Assembly: GCA_028279085.1 (NCBI GenBank)
Contig: JANQSX010000190.1
Location: 1-9,742, forward strand
Reading direction: 5' to 3'
Length of the DNA stretch: 9,742 nucleotides
Origin: Bdellovibrionales bacterium
GTDB taxonomy: Bacteria > Bdellovibrionota > Bdellovibrionia > Bdellovibrionales > UBA1609
The position numbers and the translations under genes were made by a program. Positions 7,527 through 9,742 of the stretch are shown piece by piece. The notes beneath the pieces are model-generated. The model worked only from the letters and a program-made list of their open reading frames with translations, was not told the DNA's origin and ran no database searches. Position 1 is the stretch's first letter, and every line of letters begins with the position of its first letter.

Positions 7527-8874
7527 AATATTTGTAGTCATTAGGTTTATAAGGACCATCTAAATCAATACCCAAATATTCCGCCTGTACTTCGGACAAA
7601 CAGGTTAGCGCAACTCCCAATTGATCTAAATGCAGGCGTGCCACTTTTTCATCTAGTTTTTTAGGCAAGCGATACACACCCGTTGTATATTTTTCCTTTT
7701 GTTTCCATAAATCTATATGAGCTAATACTTGGTTGGAAAAAGAATTGCTCATCACGAAAGACGGGTGACCGGTGGCACAACCTAAATTCACCAGGCGCCC
7801 CTCCGCCAATACAATAATCTCCCGTCCATCTGAAAAACGATGTAAATCCACTTGCGGCTTTACTGTTCTTTTTTCACTGTTTTTATTTAACCACTCCATA
7901 TCTATTTCCAAATCAAAGTGTCCTATGTTACAAACAATAGCTCCACTCTTCATTCTTAAAAAATGATCTTTTACTATAATGTCCCTGCAACCGGTGGCAG
8001 TAACAAAAATATCCACTTGTTCAGCAACATCATCCACACGAACTACACTATAACCTTCCATACTGGCCTGCAAAGCACAAATAGGATCGATCTCAGAGAT
8101 AAGAACACGAGCGCCATAAGAGCGAAGACTTTGAGCGGAACCTTTACCCACATCACCATAACCTGCTACTAAAGCGGTTTTTCCCGCCAACATAATATCA
8201 GTAGCTCTTTTGATTCCATCCACTAGAGATTCCCTGCACCCATATAAATTATCAAACTTGGATTTAGTGACTGAATCATTCACATTAATAGCCGGTACTT
8301 TAAGTAACCCCTCTCTATGCAATCTCTCCAGATTTCTAACACCTGTAGTTGTTTCTTCTGAAATACCCACCACTTTTTTCATAAGGTGACTATACTCCGG
8401 TTTGTGCATAACATTGGTTAAGTCCCCTCCGTCATCTAAAATGAGATCAAAACCATCCGGTCCCCAACCTTTTATTGTTTCTTCAATACACCACCAATAT
8501 TCCTCCTCCGTTTCCCCTTTCCAGGCAAATACCGGTACTCCGGCTTGAGCCATAGCGACGGCTGCATGATCTTGTGTGGAATAAATATTACAAGAACTCC
8601 ATCTTACGCGAGCGCCTAATTCTATTAAGGTTTCTATCAAAACGGCTGTTTGAATCGTCATGTGTAAACAACCGGTAATACGTGCTCCCTTAAGTGGCTT
8701 GGACTGAGCATACTCTTTTCTTAATGCCATAAGTCCTGGCATTTCATTTTCCGCCAAACGAATTTCTTCCCGACCCCAATTATTTAACTCTCTCATTCTT
8801 TTTGGATTATTCATCGCTTCTTTACAAACCCGATAATCCAAAGCTGCTTCTTGTTTTGTGTTTAACTCAGCCAT
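7525..8874 (-). CDS. ahcY: Adenosylhomocysteinase
   Basis: NAD-dependent cytoplasmic enzyme that splits S-adenosylhomocysteine into adenosine and homocysteine, removing the inhibitory by-product of methyltransferases. It has 449 residues. Conserved catalytic segments are GCLHMTIQTA (His71), LDDGGD (146-151), GISEETTTGV (Glu174) and NDSVTKSKFDNLYGC, with Lys204, Asp208 and Cys213 at the positions of the human Lys186/Asp190/Cys195. The NAD motif is AGYGDVGKG (237-245). The C-terminus KPNDYKY matches the family's KPxxYRY tail, whose Lys and Tyr reach the partner subunit's cofactor. It lacks the insertion of about 40 residues seen in many bacterial forms of about 470 residues. The ATG at 8874 is preceded by a weak AAGGGTG. 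Upstream lies the 160-bp palindromic element, and no known SAH-riboswitch pattern is evident. Confidence 0.97.
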   Translation of the reverse strand: MAELNTKQEAALDYRVCKEAMNNPKRMRELNNWGREEIRLAENEMPGLMALRKEYAQSKPLKGARITGCLHMTIQTAVLIETLIELGARVRWSSCNIYSTQDHAAVAMAQAGVPVFAWKGETEEEYWWCIEETIKGWGPDGFDLILDDGGDLTNVMHKPEYSHLMKKVVGISEETTTGVRNLERLHREGLLKVPAINVNDSVTKSKFDNLYGCRESLVDGIKRATDIMLAGKTALVAGYGDVGKGSAQSLRSYGARVLISEIDPICALQASMEGYSVVRVDDVAEQVDIFVTATGCRDIIVKDHFLRMKSGAIVCNIGHFDLEIDMEWLNKNSEKRTVKPQVDLHRFSDGREIIVLAEGRLVNLGCATGHPSFVMSNSFSNQVLAHIDLWKQKEKYTTGVYRLPKKLDEKVARLHLDQLGVALTCLSEVQAEYLGIDLDGPYKPNDYKY

Positions 8875-8909
8875 AAAAATGCACCCTTTTAAAAAATGAT
8901 TTCTATCTT

Positions 8910-9069
8910 GTATCTATCCAGTCAGAACCGGGTCAAAACGAGTTCGGCTTTGAACACAGGGCGGCTGATTCCCGCCTTCGCGGGACTGAAAGCCACCAAA
9001 GTGGCTTTCAGTTGCTCTGTGGCAAAACGCATGTCTGAGCTTTTGAGCCGGTTCTGACTGGATAGATAC
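8910..9069. repeat. 160-bp palindromic element (MITE-like) between glmU and ahcY
   Basis: The ends form a perfect 22-bp inverted repeat (8910-8931 with 9048-9069; inner part CCAGTCAGAACCGG). After one G-G mismatch it continues for six more pairs (TCAAAA 8933-8938 with TTTTGA 9041-9046), so 28 of 29 positions pair. The inner 102 nt hold further stems: CACAG/CTGTG (8955-8959 with 9017-9021), TCCCGC/GCGGGA (8970-8975 with 8980-8985) and a perfect 12-bp stem (8985-8996 with 9001-9012). It is more GC-rich than its surroundings and has no coding capacity. It looks like a miniature inverted-repeat or palindromic intergenic element. TA dinucleotides sit inside both ends, but no unambiguous target duplication is seen. 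Within the ahcY transcript it could also act as a structured leader. Confidence 0.75.
8985..9012. repeat. Internal 12-bp hairpin of the palindromic element
   Basis: ACTGAAAGCCAC (8985-8996) pairs perfectly with GTGGCTTTCAGT (9001-9012) around CAAA. It is the apical and most stable short-range hairpin of the 160-bp element and would form on either strand. Neither side is followed by a proper T-run, so a simple terminator role is unlikely. Confidence 0.6.
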
Positions 9070-9115
9070 TACCTAACTTAATGTAAAAGCATTTTTCTTT
9101 ACAGTCAAAACTAAC

Positions 9116-9742
9116 TTACTCCTCTTTGCCATTTATACTTTTTTCCTTCCTCAAAAAATAGTTTTCCAAATTTTTTTGAGGAGTTCTTTCCAAAGCCAAA
9201 GCCTGCGAAGGCACATCCTTGGTAATGACAGAACCGGCCCCCGTCGCTGAACAGTCTCCTAATTTAACCGGAGCCACCATCTGAGTGCCGCTGCCAATAA
9301 ACACCTTGTCACCAATTTGAGTATTATACTTTTTCCCATCCATATTAAGATTACAAGTTACTGTTCCACAACCAATATTTACATCTTCTCCCACTTCTGC
9401 ATCACCTAAATAACTTAAGTGACTCGCTTTAGACCCGGAACCGAAACGGGTTTTTTTCATCTCTACAAAATTACCCACCCGACAGTTTTCCCCTATTTTT
9501 GTTTCCGGTCTCAAACGGGCATAAGGACCTATTACAGATTGCATACCTACTTCAACCGATTCTAAATAAGAACCGGCTCTGATCAAAACCAATTTATGAA
9601 TTAAACTATCCGCCACAAAACTATGTGGCTCTATCGCACAAAAAGGTCCGATACTTGTTCTCCCTTTTAAATACACTCCAGGATAAATTACACTGCCCTG
9701 ACCGATTTGCACACTATCCTCAATATAGGTATTCAGAGGATC
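9116..9742 (-). CDS. glmU: GlmU, C-terminal acetyltransferase part (cut by window end)
   Basis: Bifunctional GlmU acetylates glucosamine-1-phosphate and then uridylylates it to UDP-GlcNAc, a precursor of peptidoglycan and lipid A. Only 208 C-terminal codons are visible; the frame stays open to the window edge (DPLNTYIEDS before VQIGQGS), so a GTG at 9712 is an internal valine and not a start. The left-handed beta-helix hexapeptide repeats are clear (IGQGSVIYPGVYLKG, VGNFVEMKK, VNIGCGT, VFIGSGT). SKASHLSYLGD holds the histidine matching E. coli His363. The acetyl-acceptor loop reads TCNLNMDGKKYNT where the usual form is TCNYDGxNKxxT, so the tyrosine is replaced and one residue is added. Whether the N-terminal uridylyltransferase domain is fused cannot be seen. 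It is on the same strand as ahcY, 241 nt upstream of it. Confidence 0.93.
   Translation of the reverse strand, partial: DPLNTYIEDSVQIGQGSVIYPGVYLKGRTSIGPFCAIEPHSFVADSLIHKLVLIRAGSYLESVEVGMQSVIGPYARLRPETKIGENCRVGNFVEMKKTRFGSGSKASHLSYLGDAEVGEDVNIGCGTVTCNLNMDGKKYNTQIGDKVFIGSGTQMVAPVKLGDCSATGAGSVITKDVPSQALALERTPQKNLENYFLRKEKSINGKEE

Noticed and set aside
7772..8172. Two plus-strand frames inside ahcY
   Set aside because: Both are antisense to a strongly conserved AhcY coding sequence.
8910..9069. tRNA gene or integron attC site
   Set aside because: The cloverleaf-like fold lacks a T-loop GTTCRA motif and an acceptor end, and the ends lack the RYYYAAC/GTTRRRY boxes of attC sites.
8875..9115. SAH riboswitch in the ahcY leader
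   Set aside because: The structure is dominated by long perfect inverted repeats and I do not see the conserved SAH-riboswitch core sequence; a covariance-model search would settle it.
9073..9118. Direct repeat CTAACTTA at 9073-9080 and 9111-9118 as a target-site duplication
   Set aside because: It flanks only 30 nt beside the palindromic element, not the element itself, and spans the glmU stop; probably chance.
9712..9712. GTG at 9712 as the start of a short acetyltransferase gene
   Set aside because: The frame remains open to the window edge with GlmU-like residues upstream, so it is an internal codon of a truncated gene.

Overview
This window is a dense chromosomal stretch of an AT-rich bacterium. 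By eye it holds nine protein genes, mostly housekeeping, two of them cut by the window edges. I see no rRNA, tRNA, CRISPR array, transposase or phage gene. The gene set (a GlmU acetyltransferase domain, AhcY, TrhO, bacterial TopA, IF-1 and MetRS) fits a bacterium that probably makes peptidoglycan. A lysine-rich histone-like protein and an IF-1 with an 'LCGKMR' core are reminiscent of Chlamydiae and other host-associated or predatory Gram-negatives. The other proteins are too universal to place the organism by eye, so taxonomy stays open.

Layout: positions 1-1847 hold a minus-strand cluster read in the order histone-like protein, infA (IF-1), topA (5' part only). A set of overlapping hairpins lies between infA and topA. 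Positions 1848-2250 are a divergent AT-rich intergenic region. metG runs on the plus strand (2251-3789) and converges with pyrG on the minus strand (3770-5464), the two overlapping by 20 nt at their 3' ends. Positions 5465-5664 form a second divergent region carrying three imperfect direct repeats and a plausible pyrG promoter. On the plus strand then come a probable exported protein of unknown function with a RelE/ParE-toxin-like C-terminus (5665-6483) and trhO (6604-7515). On the minus strand ahcY (7525-8874) converges with trhO across a small hairpin that contains both stop codons. Upstream of ahcY lies a 160-bp palindromic element (8910-9069), followed by the 3' part of glmU (9116 to the window end).

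Functionally the window covers DNA topology and nucleoid packaging (TopA, histone-like protein), translation (IF-1, MetRS, TrhO tRNA modification), nucleotide supply (PyrG), methyl-cycle recycling (AhcY) and cell-envelope precursor synthesis (GlmU). MetRS and AhcY share the methionine/SAM/homocysteine theme but are not in one operon.

The least ordinary items are the 160-bp palindromic element between glmU and ahcY, the histone-like tail joined to a small domain resembling the Tudor-like tail of UvrD/PcrA helicases, and the secreted or membrane-anchored protein with a RelE-like domain and no visible antitoxin. None of these amounts to a demonstrated new system from sequence reading alone.
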